From positions 248,001-312,000 of the forward strand of contig NZ_JACHVU010000005.1 of the NCBI RefSeq assembly GCF_014190915.1: 64,000 bases of DNA. Direction: 5' to 3'. Below, piece after piece: positions 43,959 through 58,877 of this stretch. The number at the start of each line of letters is the position of its first letter. The first letter of the stretch is position 1. The DNA comes from Mycolicibacterium iranicum (GTDB taxonomy: Bacteria > Actinomycetota > Actinomycetes > Mycobacteriales > Mycobacteriaceae). The notes beneath the pieces were generated by a model. That model saw only the letters and a program-made list of their open reading frames with translations, ran no database searches and was not told where the DNA came from. The position numbers and the translations under genes are program-made.

Positions 43959-45728
43959 GTGAACGTGCGCGCGCAGGTGGCACAGATGAGTCCCGAAGCT
44001 CGGGCGGCTCTTGCCCAACGCATCAAATCCCGTTTGACTGCCGACCCCGCCCCGACCGCCGATCACGATGTCACCGTCGTCGGCGGAGGCACCGCCGCGA
44101 TGACGCTGGCATTGCAGATCCGCCGGGCCCGCCCGGAGACCCGGATCCTTGTCATCGAGCCCAACGCTCATCCCATCGAGGAGATCACCCACACGGTGGG
44201 GGAGTCGACCGTCGAGGTCTCGGCGCACTATCTGCGCGATCGCATCGGACTCGGCGACCATCTGAGCTCGTCGCAGCTTCGCAAGATGGGTCTGCGAATG
44301 TTCTTCTCGAACAACGGAAACGACGACATCGCCCGACGCATGGAACTGGGCGGTTCCTCGTTCGTGCCGCAGGTGACCTACCAGATCGACCGCGGCCGGC
44401 TGGAGAACGAACTCTACGACCGCTGCAGGTCGGAGGGTATCGATCTGGTCTGCGGCCGGGTCCGCTCGGTCGAACTCGGCGCCGACGCGGTCACCCACGC
44501 CGTCAACTATCAGGTGGACGACGTCGTCACCGCGACGACGGCACGGTGGGTGGTCGATGCGTCGGGCCGCAACCGACTGCTTCCACGGCAGCTCGATCTG
44601 AAGAAGGTCAACGGGCACCACTGCAACGCTGCATGGTTGCGGGTCGCGACAGAGATCGATGTCAACCGATGGAGCGACGACCCGGGATTCCACAGCCGCC
44701 TCGTCGAGGGTGACCGGGCCATGTCGACGAATCATTTGATGGGCGAGGGCTACTGGGTCTGGCTCATCCGTCTCGCATCGGGTGCCACCAGTGTCGGCAT
44801 CGTGGCCGATCCCGCTTTCCATGCCTTTGACGACTTCAATACTCTCGACAAGGCCATGGCGTGGCTCCGCGAGCACGAGCCGCAGTGCGCCGCCATCCTG
44901 GCGGAGAACCGCGCGCTCATCCGCGACTTTCGCGTCATGAAGAAATACAGCCACGGCGCGTCGAAAGTCTTCGACGGCCGTGCTCGATGGTGTCTGACCG
45001 GGGACGCCGGCGTTTTCCTGGACCCGCTGTACTCGTCGGGTCTTGACCTGGTGGCCATCGGAAACGGCCTGATCACCGACATGATCACCCGCGAACTCGA
45101 CGGCGAGGACGTGGTTGCGCGCTCCCAGATCAGCGACACCCTCTTCCGGTCCCTGACCGACATGTGGCTGGCCATCTACCAGGACCAGTACGTGCTGATG
45201 GGCAATCCGGCGGTCATGACGGCCAAGGTGATCTGGGACGTCGCGTTCTACTGGGGCTTCATCGGTCTGCTCTACATGAACGACCGGTTCGTCCGTATCG
45301 CCGACGATCCTGATTTCGTGCCGTACCTCCAGGGGCTCATCGACCTGAGCAATCGCGTGCAGCGCTTCTTCCGCGAGTGGGCGGCCATCGAGAAGGGCAC
45401 GGCCTCAGCCGACTTCGTCGACCTGTACGCACCGCTCAATTTCATGGTCACGTTGCACACGGCGATGATCGGCCACAGCCCCGACTTCGCCGAACAGTTC
45501 TCCGCCAATGCACGGCTACTGCGCCAGCTCGCCGGGCAACTCGTCGATACCGTCGTCGCGGAGAAGTCATCGATGTTCGGGGACGACGATGTCATGCACC
45601 AGGTGCAGGCGTGGCAACGGGATTCGCTGCTGCGTGAGCTGCGGTCGGTCTACCGTCGCGAACAGGCAATCAACCCCGTCAGCAGCGGCTGGATCGTTCC
45701 TGTCGCCTGTGCGCCGGCACCGTTCTGA
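43959..45728 (+). CDS. Flavin-dependent halogenase-like oxidoreductase
   Basis: 589 aa. FAD site VTVVGGGTAAMTLALQIRR (~38-56), THTVGESTVEVSAHYLRD (the GEST helix typical of halogenases), VVDASGRN, and TGDAGVFLDPLYSSGLDLVAIG close to the C-terminal part of the FAD domain. The halogenase W-x-W-x-I-P motif is WVWLIR here, with arginine for proline. An N-terminal MSPEARAALAQRIKSRL helix looks like the linker helices of PKS/NRPS proteins. Strong GAGGAGG at 43946-43952 precedes GTG 43959. First gene of the PKS operon; it likely halogenates or hydroxylates the polyketide, possibly while ACP bound. Confidence 0.85.
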   Translation: MNVRAQVAQMSPEARAALAQRIKSRLTADPAPTADHDVTVVGGGTAAMTLALQIRRARPETRILVIEPNAHPIEEITHTVGESTVEVSAHYLRDRIGLGDHLSSSQLRKMGLRMFFSNNGNDDIARRMELGGSSFVPQVTYQIDRGRLENELYDRCRSEGIDLVCGRVRSVELGADAVTHAVNYQVDDVVTATTARWVVDASGRNRLLPRQLDLKKVNGHHCNAAWLRVATEIDVNRWSDDPGFHSRLVEGDRAMSTNHLMGEGYWVWLIRLASGATSVGIVADPAFHAFDDFNTLDKAMAWLREHEPQCAAILAENRALIRDFRVMKKYSHGASKVFDGRARWCLTGDAGVFLDPLYSSGLDLVAIGNGLITDMITRELDGEDVVARSQISDTLFRSLTDMWLAIYQDQYVLMGNPAVMTAKVIWDVAFYWGFIGLLYMNDRFVRIADDPDFVPYLQGLIDLSNRVQRFFREWAAIEKGTASADFVDLYAPLNFMVTLHTAMIGHSPDFAEQFSANARLLRQLAGQLVDTVVAEKSSMFGDDDVMHQVQAWQRDSLLRELRSVYRREQAINPVSSGWIVPVACAPAPF

Positions 45729-45742
45729 CCAGGGAGATGCGC

Positions 45743-51282
<5,540 letters not shown>

Positions 51283-51286
<4 letters not shown>

Positions 51287-52128
51287 CATCGGCCGGCCAC
51301 GCGGTCAGTGTGCGCGGTCTGTCGAAGAGCTACGGCCGACGGCGCGCGGTACGCCAACTCGATCTCGATGTCGCCTACGGCGAGATCTTCGCGATTCTGG
51401 GCCCCAACGGAGCAGGCAAGTCCACGACCATCGAGATCCTCGAAGGCCACCGCAAACGTGATGCGGGACAGGTGCACGTCCTGGGCGACGATCCGCAATC
51501 GGCGGGCCGCGCGTGGCGCGCGAGGATCGGCATCGTGCTGCAGGAAAGCAACGATTTCGGGATGCTGACCGTGCTGGAGACCGTCCGGATGTTCGCCAGA
51601 TGCTACGGAAAGGCCCGCGCCCCCGAGGAGCTCCTCGAACTGGTCGGGCTGCAGTCGACCTCGTCGTCGAGAGTGAGGACATTGTCCGGGGGTCAGCGCC
51701 GCCGCCTCGACGTCGCACTGGGCATCATCGCCAAGCCCGAACTGCTGTTCCTGGACGAACCGACAACGGGTTTCGATCCGGAGGCCCGCAGACAGTTCTG
51801 GGACCTGATCCGGGTACTCGCCGACGACGGCACCACGATCGTCCTCACGACCCACTACCTCGAGGAGGCGGCCGCCCTGGCAGACCGGGTCGCGGTCATC
51901 ACCGACGGCCGGGTTGCAGCGGTCGATTCCCCGGTCCGGCTGACAGCACACGTGAACACCGCCGCCACCGTGCGCTGGATGGAAGACGGTGTGCCGCATG
52001 TGCAGGAGACCGACCATCCGACCGAGTTCATCCGACGGCAATCGGCGGACGGTTCGGAGCTGGTCGGCCTCACCGTCACCCGGCCCACCCTTGAGGACGC
52101 CTACCTCCAGTTGATCGGACGAACGTGA
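51283..52128 (+). CDS. ABC transporter ATP-binding protein (DrrA-like)
   Basis: 281 aa. Walker A GPNGAGKSTT, Q-loop QESNDFG, signature LSGGQRRRLDVA, Walker B LLFLDEPTTGFDP and H-loop THYLEEAA are all present, followed by a C-terminal extension (PTLEDAYLQLIGRT) typical of drug/natural-product exporters. GTG 51283 overlaps the PKS stop (GTGA); the reading frame is open further upstream but inside the PKS. With the next gene it should export the polyketide. Confidence 0.94.
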
Positions 52129-53009
52129 TGGCGATCGAATCGACACCGGCGACCGACACCTCGAAACACCGCGCACGCCGCACGCAATCAGATGCGGACA
52201 GGGCAGCGGAAAAGCAACTGCCGTCCGCGGTCCGCATCGGTTTCTCGCGGGTGGTGCCCGAACTCAAGATGTTCTACCGGCGTCCCGAGCAATTGGCGTT
52301 GACGTTCTCGATGCCCGCCATCATCTGTCTGCTCCTGGGCTCCATCTTCTCCGCCGACGTGCCGGGCACCCAGACCAGTACGGGCGCCATCATCGCAGCG
52401 AGCATGCTCGCCTACGGCATCCTGTCGACGTCGTTCATCAATCTCGGCATCGGTATCGCCGCCGACCGTGAAACCGGTGCGCTGCGCCGTCTTCGCGGCA
52501 CCCCCGCCACCGCGTCGTCCTACTTCATCGGCAAGATCATGCTTGTCGCCATCGCCAGTGTCGCCGAGGCCGTGATCATCCTGGCGCTGGGCGTCACGGT
52601 CTTCGGGCTGCACCTGCCCACCTCGCTGTCCGGATGGTTCACGCTGACGTGGGTGTTCCTCCTCGGCATTCTCAGTTGCTCGCTGCTGGGCATCCTCGTC
52701 AGCAACTACGCCGGAAACGCCGTGTCGGCAGCCGTGCTGACCAACGGACCGGCCGTCGGGCTGCAGTTCGTCTCGGGCACCTACGTCCCGTTGATGGTCC
52801 TGCCGACCTGGATGTTGATCATCGGCTCGCTCTTCCCGGTCAAGTGGATGGCCCAGGGCTTCCGGTCGGTGCTGCTACCCCCGCAGATGATGGCCTTCGA
52901 ACCCGCCGGCAGCTGGGAGCACGGCCGGATATTCCTGGTGCTCGCCGCATGGAGCGTCGGTGGGCTGGTCGCGTGTCTGTATGTCTTCCGCTGGTCGGAC
53001 AGGAGCTGA
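52128..53009 (+). CDS. ABC-2 type transporter permease
   Basis: 293 aa with six membrane helices after a ~45-residue cytoplasmic N-terminus. The ABC-2 region ADRETGALRRLRGTPATASSYFIGK is clear. Overlaps the ATPase stop by one base (TGATG). Partner of the preceding ATPase in a DrrAB-like exporter. Confidence 0.93.
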   Translation: MAIESTPATDTSKHRARRTQSDADRAAEKQLPSAVRIGFSRVVPELKMFYRRPEQLALTFSMPAIICLLLGSIFSADVPGTQTSTGAIIAASMLAYGILSTSFINLGIGIAADRETGALRRLRGTPATASSYFIGKIMLVAIASVAEAVIILALGVTVFGLHLPTSLSGWFTLTWVFLLGILSCSLLGILVSNYAGNAVSAAVLTNGPAVGLQFVSGTYVPLMVLPTWMLIIGSLFPVKWMAQGFRSVLLPPQMMAFEPAGSWEHGRIFLVLAAWSVGGLVACLYVFRWSDRS

Positions 53010-53013
53010 TCGA

Positions 53014-54390
53014 ATGCCCTCCCTACTCTCGATCACCGCCCACTTCTTCCTGCAGATCGCCGTCATCCTGGTGACGTACCGCCTGCTGTGGCCGCTGTTT
53101 CGGCGCCTGGCCCAGGTGCAGGTGGTCGCCATCATGGTGGCCGGGTTCCTGCTCGGCCCCTCGGTGCTGGGCTGGCTGTGGCCCACCGGTCAGCAGTGGT
53201 TGTTCCCCACGACGCTGACCATCGGCGCCGAGACGATCCCGCACCCGAACCTGACCGCCATCTATGTCGTCGGGCAGCTGGGGCTCGTTCTCTACATGTT
53301 CCTCGTCGGCGCCTCCTTCAAGGTCGAGATCCTCGGTGCCCACGTGAAGCAGGCGGGTGTCACCTCGGCCGCCGGTATCGGCGTCCCCCTGGTTCTGGGC
53401 GGTGCCGTGGGATGGTGGATGGTCAGCCTCGGCGGATATTTCACCGACAAGGTCGAGCACTGGCAGGGCGGGCTGTTCGTCGCGGCCGCCGTGGCCATCA
53501 CCGCGTTTCCCATGCTGGCATGGATCATCTACGACTCCGGGCTGCTCAACACCCGGCTCGGCACGATGGCACTGTCCTGCGCCGCCGTCGACGACGCCTG
53601 CTCCTGGGTCCTGTTGGCGACAGTCGTGGCGACAGCGAAGGGCAGTGCCGAGGGAGCTGTGCTGGCCGTCGGAGGCGGACTGGCGTACCTGGTGTTCATG
53701 CTGTTCGTCGGCCGCCGGCTCCTGGCGCGACTCGAGACGTGGACGCCGCCGCGCGCCGACACCGAACAGGCCGGAGGCATCCCGATCGCGCACGTCAGCG
53801 TCATTCTGCTCGTCGTGCTGACAGCGAGCTGGTTCACCGACGTGGTCGGAATCTATTCCGTGTTCGGTGCTTTCGTCGCGGGCGCGGTCATGCCGCGGGG
53901 AGCACTGCTCGACAAGATCCGCGACCGGTTCGAGCCGCTGGTCGCCTATCTCCTGCTGCCGGCATTCTTCATCTACTCCGGCCTCAACACCCGACTCGAC
54001 CTCATCCTCGACCCGGCCACGCTGGCCATGGCCGCAGTGGTGCTGGTGGTGTCCTTCGCCGCGAAGTTCGGGGCTGTCGGGCTGGCGGCCCGGTCGCAGG
54101 GGATGAGTTGGTACGAGGCGGGTTCGATGGGCGCGCTGGCGAATGCGCGTGGCCTGATGGAACTGATCCTGCTCAACATCGGGTTCGAAGCCGGCCTCAT
54201 CTCCGGCAAGCTGTACACCATCCTCGCGCTGATGACGATCGTCACCACGTTCGTGGCTACGCCGCTGCAGCGCCTGTTCGAGCGTCGCCTGCAGCGTTCC
54301 GGCGCGAAGTTCGGCCCCGCCGGCGAGGAGCCACACGGCCTCGACCCCGAATACTCGGGCACGCAACCGAAGTCGGGGACCTCGGGCTGA
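53014..54390 (+). CDS. Kef/CPA2-type cation:proton antiporter
   Basis: 458 aa, about 12 membrane helices. Family blocks: VAGFLLGPSVLGWLWP, GQLGLVLYMFLVGASFKVEIL, SCAAVDDACSWVLLA (the ion-binding Asp pair region of CPA2 exchangers), and VFGAFVAGAVMPRG. AGGAG at 53001-53005 precedes ATG 53014, four bp after the permease. Antiporters of this type occur in some polyketide clusters as self-protection or efflux components; here it is the last gene of the operon, convergent with the ThrE-like gene. Confidence 0.9.
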   Translation: MPSLLSITAHFFLQIAVILVTYRLLWPLFRRLAQVQVVAIMVAGFLLGPSVLGWLWPTGQQWLFPTTLTIGAETIPHPNLTAIYVVGQLGLVLYMFLVGASFKVEILGAHVKQAGVTSAAGIGVPLVLGGAVGWWMVSLGGYFTDKVEHWQGGLFVAAAVAITAFPMLAWIIYDSGLLNTRLGTMALSCAAVDDACSWVLLATVVATAKGSAEGAVLAVGGGLAYLVFMLFVGRRLLARLETWTPPRADTEQAGGIPIAHVSVILLVVLTASWFTDVVGIYSVFGAFVAGAVMPRGALLDKIRDRFEPLVAYLLLPAFFIYSGLNTRLDLILDPATLAMAAVVLVVSFAAKFGAVGLAARSQGMSWYEAGSMGALANARGLMELILLNIGFEAGLISGKLYTILALMTIVTTFVATPLQRLFERRLQRSGAKFGPAGEEPHGLDPEYSGTQPKSGTSG

Positions 54391-54401
54391 CCTGATCGGG
54401 G

Positions 54402-55964
54402 CTACGGGCCTTCCGTGCTGTCCCGGTCGTCGCTGTCCCGGTCGTCGCCGACCACCGGCTCCAGCGCAACGCTCTGCGAGGTCGGCTCGGCCACAGCGGG
54501 TTCGGACCGGGCGGGCCCCAGGTGGACCACCCGTCCGACGGCACGGCGAAGGCCCGGCTGGCCGTCGGCACGCATGAAATCGCCGATGCGCCCGGCGCGG
54601 TACCGCAGCGGTGAGCCGAGGAACTCGCCGAGCACCACGCCGCTGCCGAGCGCCAGCGCGATCGCCGTCGCCGACAGCAGCTGCGCCAGGCCGCCGGCGA
54701 AGTTCTCGTCCACGGCCAGGTAGAAGACCGCGCGGAAGACGGCCAGGCCGGGAAGCATCGGCATGATCGCGGCTGTCGCAGTGATCAGCGCGGGCGCCTG
54801 GCGGCGGATCGAGATCACGGTGGCGAGGAAGCCGACCAGGACTGCGGCGAGGCCGGTCGCGAGCACCTGACCGACTCCGGCGAGCCCGAGGCCGATGAGC
54901 ACGAGTTCGGCGGCCGCGGCCGCGATTCCGCCGATGATCGCGGGCCGAAGCGGGGAGTAACTCGCGATCGTCAGACACACCCCGGCAAGCCCCGCGCCGG
55001 CCACCGCCACCGCGATGGGCAACGGCCGGTTGGGCACGATGACACTGACCGTGGCATCGACGTGCAGATCGATGTTGATCCCGGCGAGCGCCGCCACCTC
55101 GAGCCCGGCGACGATGCCGACGACGATGCCCGCGGTGAGGAACAGCGCCTCGCCGAGCCGGGCGACCGCCGTCAGGGTGTAACCGGTCACCGCGTCCTGC
55201 ATCGCGCCAACGAAGGTCAGCCCGGTGAGCAGCAAAACGATGCCGGTGGCCACCAGGGCGGTGGGGTTGAGGCCGGCGAACCAGTACGCGGCGACGGCGA
55301 CCACGGTGACGATCGCCGCACCCGTGACGTTCTGGAAGAAGAAAGGCGTCCCGATTCGGTTGAGGGTGCGTCCGACTCGATCGATAACGGCCGCGCTGAC
55401 CGCGGCCAGCACGCACGTCAGCCAGGTGCCGCCCAGCAGCATGGCGATGCCGAGACCGAAGCCCGCCCATCCGACGGTAGCCAGCCAGCGCGGGTATACG
55501 TGGGGTCGTTCGGTCAGGTCGTCCATGGCCCGGTGGGCTTCCTCGACGGTGACGCCGCCCGAGGTGATGCGCTTGACGAGGCGGTCGAGATCGGCGAGGC
55601 GGGTGTAGTCGGTGGAGCGGGTGCGCACCGTGCGGACGATGGTGACCGGCGGACTGTCCGCGGTCGGAAGCGCCGACACGAAGACTGTGGTGACGAAGAC
55701 GTCGACGACGCAGTCGGTGAGGCGGAACGCCTGGGCCACGTCTTTGGCGGTGGCGACGACGTCGGCGGTGCCGGACCCGGAGAAGAGCATGACCTCCGCG
55801 AGTCGAATCGTCAGGTCCAGAACTGCGCGGGTGTGCCGCTCGTCCACGTCCTGGTCACTGCGCCTGCGTTGTCCGGCGACCGGTGCCGGGTCGCGGTGGC
55901 CGGGCAGGGTGCTCTGGAGGTATCGCGCGAGGCGACCGGAGCGTTGACGAACCACGCGAAGCAC
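54402..55964 (-). CDS. Threonine/serine exporter (ThrE-like) family protein
   Basis: 520 aa. The soluble N-terminal half carries the ThrE/DUF1212 hydrolase-like region (RLAEVMLFSGSGTADVVATAKDVAQAF, VFVTTVFVSA), and the C-terminal half has ~10 helices (WLATVGWAGFGLGIAMLLGG, TPFFFQNVTGAAIVTVVAV, ATGIVLLLTGLTFVGAMQDAVTGY). Length matches the fused ThrE proteins of actinobacteria. C-terminal tail is acidic and disordered. Starts at GTG 55964; ribosome binding site weak. Confidence 0.88.
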   Translation of the reverse strand: MLRVVRQRSGRLARYLQSTLPGHRDPAPVAGQRRRSDQDVDERHTRAVLDLTIRLAEVMLFSGSGTADVVATAKDVAQAFRLTDCVVDVFVTTVFVSALPTADSPPVTIVRTVRTRSTDYTRLADLDRLVKRITSGGVTVEEAHRAMDDLTERPHVYPRWLATVGWAGFGLGIAMLLGGTWLTCVLAAVSAAVIDRVGRTLNRIGTPFFFQNVTGAAIVTVVAVAAYWFAGLNPTALVATGIVLLLTGLTFVGAMQDAVTGYTLTAVARLGEALFLTAGIVVGIVAGLEVAALAGINIDLHVDATVSVIVPNRPLPIAVAVAGAGLAGVCLTIASYSPLRPAIIGGIAAAAAELVLIGLGLAGVGQVLATGLAAVLVGFLATVISIRRQAPALITATAAIMPMLPGLAVFRAVFYLAVDENFAGGLAQLLSATAIALALGSGVVLGEFLGSPLRYRAGRIGDFMRADGQPGLRRAVGRVVHLGPARSEPAVAEPTSQSVALEPVVGDDRDSDDRDSTEGP

Positions 55965-56027
55965 GATACCGACGGATCTCGGGCGATCGGTCCGCGGCGA
56001 CGATCACAAAAGGTGAGCCACCATCGC

Positions 56028-56468
56028 TCAAGTGGTAGCCGGAGCGGCCCCCGCTGAACGACGATCCGGGGCATCGCCGCCCTCGGGGTTCACCCAGAAG
56101 ATCTGCCAGGCGTGGCCGTCCAGGTCGTGGTAGCTGCGGCCGTACATGAACCCGAGGTCCTCGGTGTCGCCGACGGTGCCGCCCGCGGCCAGGGCGCGGT
56201 CCACCAGCCCGTCCACGGCGTCGCGGCTGTCACTACTGAGGCAGATGACGCATTCCTTCACCTTCGAGGCGTCCGCCACCTCGACACCGACCAGTCCGGC
56301 GAACTCGTCGGTCTCGATGAGCATGGCCCGTCGGCCCTCTCCGAGCATGATGGTGAGGGCGCGCTCGCTGGAGTACGCCTCGTCGAAGTTGTAGCCCAGC
56401 GCACCGAAGAACCTCCGTGAGCGTTCGACATCGGCGACGGGCAGGTTGACGAACATCGTGGCGTGCAT
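56028..56468 (-). CDS. VOC-family (glyoxalase-like) protein
   Basis: 146 aa, two beta-alpha-beta-beta-beta modules: MHATMFVNLPVADVERSRRFFGALGYNFDEAYSSE and the second from CVICLSSDSRDAVDGLVDRALAAGGT to GRSYHDLDGHAWQIFWVNP. Resembles the extradiol/glyoxalase-like group found as single-domain proteins in actinobacteria; no metal-site assignment is safe. GGAGGAG four bases before the ATG fixes the start. Confidence 0.85.
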   Translation of the reverse strand: MHATMFVNLPVADVERSRRFFGALGYNFDEAYSSERALTIMLGEGRRAMLIETDEFAGLVGVEVADASKVKECVICLSSDSRDAVDGLVDRALAAGGTVGDTEDLGFMYGRSYHDLDGHAWQIFWVNPEGGDAPDRRSAGAAPATT

Positions 56469-56567
56469 CGGGCTCCTCCGGTCCGCGGCGCCCGTCACAG
56501 GGGCGCCGTCACAGAGTGCGACTGCCGAGGAGGGCAGAACTCATCGGCCCGTCGTGCTCACCATGCC

Positions 56568-57368
56568 TCAGGGATGGAGATTCCACTGCCCGCAGTCCTG
56601 GGCCAGGACGTCGTTGACGTCGACTTCGTATCCACCGACCAACGGTCCGGGGTTGGCCTTCGTCGCCACGATCCTCTGGTAGAGCACGGCGGCGGGGTGG
56701 ACGCGATTACCGGACCAGGCGCGGGTCTGCCACGCCCAGCGGCGTCCCGGCGTGCGCGAACTCCCGATGACGCCCGACGCGATCGCCCACTGGCACACGT
56801 CGATACCGCCGTACACGCCAGTGCGCTGGACGCCGAGAACCGCATTGATCCCCCGAAACCATTGCAGGGCAACGTTGTTCCAGGTGCCGATGTCGATGTC
56901 CTCGTCGACCGAGAAGAAGATCGGTGCGCTGCGTCCGCCACCTGCCGCGGTGTGCAGCTGCCAGGCGGTGCGCGCATCGGCGACGCCGCCGGCATATCCG
57001 CGCGTGAAGTCCGACGGCGCGGAGCCGCCCGGCTTGCCGTACTGGTAGTTGCTGATGATCACGAGCCCGGCCTTGGTCAGGGACTCGGCGTAGGGCCGGG
57101 TGATCGGTTTGGCCCCGAAGTTGGTGCCGGGTCGCGACATCGACACGTAGTTCACCACTCCGGCGTAACCGGCAGCGCGGATGTGTTCTGCGGGGATCTG
57201 GTGTGCGGCGTAATCGATGAGCAGGGGACCGGCGGCCGACGCCGAGGGGCTGGTGGCCGCGGCGCCCAACCCCACCATCGCCGACGCGGCAGCGGCGTAG
57301 CGCAGGGCGTCGCGGCGGGAAACCGGCTGCGACGGCCGAAGGCTGAACGTCTTCGGCGAGTCTTGCAC
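56568..57368 (-). CDS. Tat-secreted DUF1906 (glycoside hydrolase-like) protein
   Basis: 266 aa. Twin-arginine signal SRRDALRYAAAASAMVGLGAAATSPSASA followed by the DUF1906 TIM-barrel-like domain: LLIDYAAHQIPAEHIRAAGYAGVVNYVS, FFSVDEDIDIGTWNN, TGVYGGIDVCQWAI, AWQTRAWSG. Homologous in layout to Rv2525c, a Tat-exported protein thought to act in the cell wall. Acidic residues in SVDEDID sit where GH25-like catalytic residues would be. Starts at GTG 57368. Confidence 0.88.
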   Translation of the reverse strand: MQDSPKTFSLRPSQPVSRRDALRYAAAASAMVGLGAAATSPSASAAGPLLIDYAAHQIPAEHIRAAGYAGVVNYVSMSRPGTNFGAKPITRPYAESLTKAGLVIISNYQYGKPGGSAPSDFTRGYAGGVADARTAWQLHTAAGGGRSAPIFFSVDEDIDIGTWNNVALQWFRGINAVLGVQRTGVYGGIDVCQWAIASGVIGSSRTPGRRWAWQTRAWSGNRVHPAAVLYQRIVATKANPGPLVGGYEVDVNDVLAQDCGQWNLHP

Positions 57369-57483
57369 GGCAGGATGCTAACAACGGGGCCGCGAATATC
57401 GGTGCCGCCGCGCCGAGCGGATCCCGGCTAATGGAAGCTGTTGCCCGCGCACCGCTCTCGCCGGTCGTGGCGTGTCGTCTCCA

Positions 57484-57912
57484 CTACACGTCGCCGGAGA
57501 AATCCGCAGTGAGCCAGCGATCTGGGCGTACGACGAACAGCACGCTGTCCGCGTCAGCCATGCTCTGCACGAACGCGCGTCCGCCCTCGACGCCGAGATA
57601 GCGGACCGCGATGGCCTCGCGGACGTCGGGCGGCGAAGGGTGGACGGTGTCGACCACCGTGCCCTCGACGACGACGTACTGATACGGCGGATCCTCCCGC
57701 TGGACCGTCAGCGTGACCGTGCCCGCGTCGCGGATGAGTCGGGCCTTGCGCGTCTCGGCACCGGTGTTGATGCGGATCAAGCCGTCAGCGGTGTAGTCGT
57801 ACCAGATCGGAACGCTGGCCGGCGGTCGGCCACCCGAAGCCTGGACGGCGAGCACGCCGACGTGGACTTCGGCGAGAAATTGGCGGCGTTCGTTCTCCGA
57901 GAGTGCCTTCAT
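57484..57912 (-). CDS. PPOX-type flavin/F420-binding protein
   Basis: 142 aa split-barrel fold: SENERRQFLAEVHVGVLAVQASGGRPPASVPIWYDYTADGLIRINTG, TETRKARLIRDAGTVTLTVQRED, YQYVVVEGTV. The wording is that of F420-dependent or FMN-binding pyridoxamine 5'-phosphate oxidase-like proteins of mycobacteria. Start ATG 57912; another ATG 15 bases upstream is possible. Divergent from arr across the hairpin region. Confidence 0.85.
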   Translation of the reverse strand: MKALSENERRQFLAEVHVGVLAVQASGGRPPASVPIWYDYTADGLIRINTGAETRKARLIRDAGTVTLTVQREDPPYQYVVVEGTVVDTVHPSPPDVREAIAVRYLGVEGGRAFVQSMADADSVLFVVRPDRWLTADFSGDV

Positions 57913-57971
57913 GCTGGCCCGCAACACCGAGGATGCCGCCGGTTATTCCCGGCGAGCCCTGCCCCTTTCAC

Positions 57972-58010
57972 TATAAGGCTGGGAGGGGGCCTTGCGGCAA
58001 GGCCCCCTCC
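57972..58010 (+). promoter_or_regulatory. Putative arr promoter and leader hairpin
   Basis: TATAAG (57972-57977) could be a -10; the start point would fall at about 57983, right at a perfect 13-bp hairpin GGAGGGGGCCTTG / CAAGGCCCCCTCC (57982-57994 with 57998-58010, loop CGG). No T-run follows. The hairpin would sit at the very 5' end of the arr transcript, 48 bp before the start codon. Confidence 0.5.
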
Positions 58011-58057
58011 GGGGTGCACACTCGTGCGGCCGATCGATCCGACGAGGGGGAAATGTC

Positions 58058-58486
58058 ATGCCGCACATACCGAAACCGTTCGAGGTGCACGAGTCCGGCG
58101 CATACCTGCACGGCACCAGAGCGGACCTCTCGGTCGGCGACCTGCTGGTGCCGGGCCGCCCGTCGAACTACGACCCGGGCCGTGTGATGAACCACGTGTA
58201 TGTCACCCAGACGTTGGACGCTGCCGTGTGGGGAGCCGAGATGGCCGCCGGCGACGGCCGTTGCCGCATCTTCATCGTCGAACCGCTGGGCGACGTCGAG
58301 GACGACCCGAACGTCACCGACAAGAAACTGCCCGGCAATCCCACCCGCTCCTATCGCACCCGCGAGCCCGTTCGCATCGTCGGCGAGCTCACGGACTGGG
58401 TGGGACACACCGACGAACAGCTCGATGCGATGCGCGCCGGCCTGGCCGACCTCAAACACCGTGGACTGGACGTGATCTACGACTGA
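58058..58486 (+). CDS. arr: Rifamycin ADP-ribosyltransferase
   Basis: 142-aa enzyme that transfers ADP-ribose from NAD+ to the C23 hydroxyl of rifamycins. Sequence closely follows M. smegmatis Arr: KPFEVHESGAYLHGTRADL (NAD-binding HGT), VMNHVYVTQTLDAAVWGAEMA, RIFIVEPLG, and ending DDPNVTDKKLPGNPTRSYRT / VGELTDWVGHT. The expected NAD-site H-Y-D residues are present as H, Y and the C-terminal D-rich block. GAGGGGGAA precedes the ATG. Monocistronic. Confidence 0.96.
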   Translation: MPHIPKPFEVHESGAYLHGTRADLSVGDLLVPGRPSNYDPGRVMNHVYVTQTLDAAVWGAEMAAGDGRCRIFIVEPLGDVEDDPNVTDKKLPGNPTRSYRTREPVRIVGELTDWVGHTDEQLDAMRAGLADLKHRGLDVIYD

Positions 58487-58532
58487 CGGCCGGCGGCCGC
58501 GCCCCGGCGACAGCGTTGGGTGCGCCACCAGG

Positions 58533-58877
58533 TCAGGCGAGGTAGACCTTGCGCAACGGCTCGTGGACCGTCCAGACGGTCTTCGCGCCCGCGAGCAATC
58601 GGACGACATCGCCGACGCCTAATTCGAGTGCCGCCGTGCCGTCCTCGAACTCGACCCGGGCACTGCCTGCGATGACGACGAACACTTCGTCGGCTTCGGT
58701 GTCGCGCATCGCGCCGGCGCTCATCTCCCAGACGCCGATCTCGAGGCCCGCGAAGGTTCCCAGCGGCGTCGAGCCCGTGCGTGGCCGGCCCTCGGCGACC
58801 TGCTCGGACGGCACCTCGGACGAGTCCAGAGGGACGGTGCCGGCCTTGATCACGATGTGCGGGGCAAGGGCGTTCAT
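58533..58877 (-). CDS. Small cupin (DUF861-like) protein
   Basis: 114 aa single cupin with the DUF861/EutQ wording GVWEMSAGAMRDTEADEVFVVIAGSARVEFEDGTAALELGVGDVVRLLAGAKTVWTVHEPLRKVYLA. The metal-binding histidines of classic cupins are largely missing, so a ligand-binding role is as likely as catalysis. GGAGGA nine bases before ATG 58877 fixes the start. Convergent with arr, 46 bp apart. Confidence 0.85.
   Translation of the reverse strand: MNALAPHIVIKAGTVPLDSSEVPSEQVAEGRPRTGSTPLGTFAGLEIGVWEMSAGAMRDTEADEVFVVIAGSARVEFEDGTAALELGVGDVVRLLAGAKTVWTVHEPLRKVYLA

Noticed and set aside
53023..55470. 815-codon minus-strand open frame across the antiporter and ThrE-like genes
   Set aside because: It spans two convergent real genes with intact families and has an Arg/Gly/His-rich, low-information sequence.
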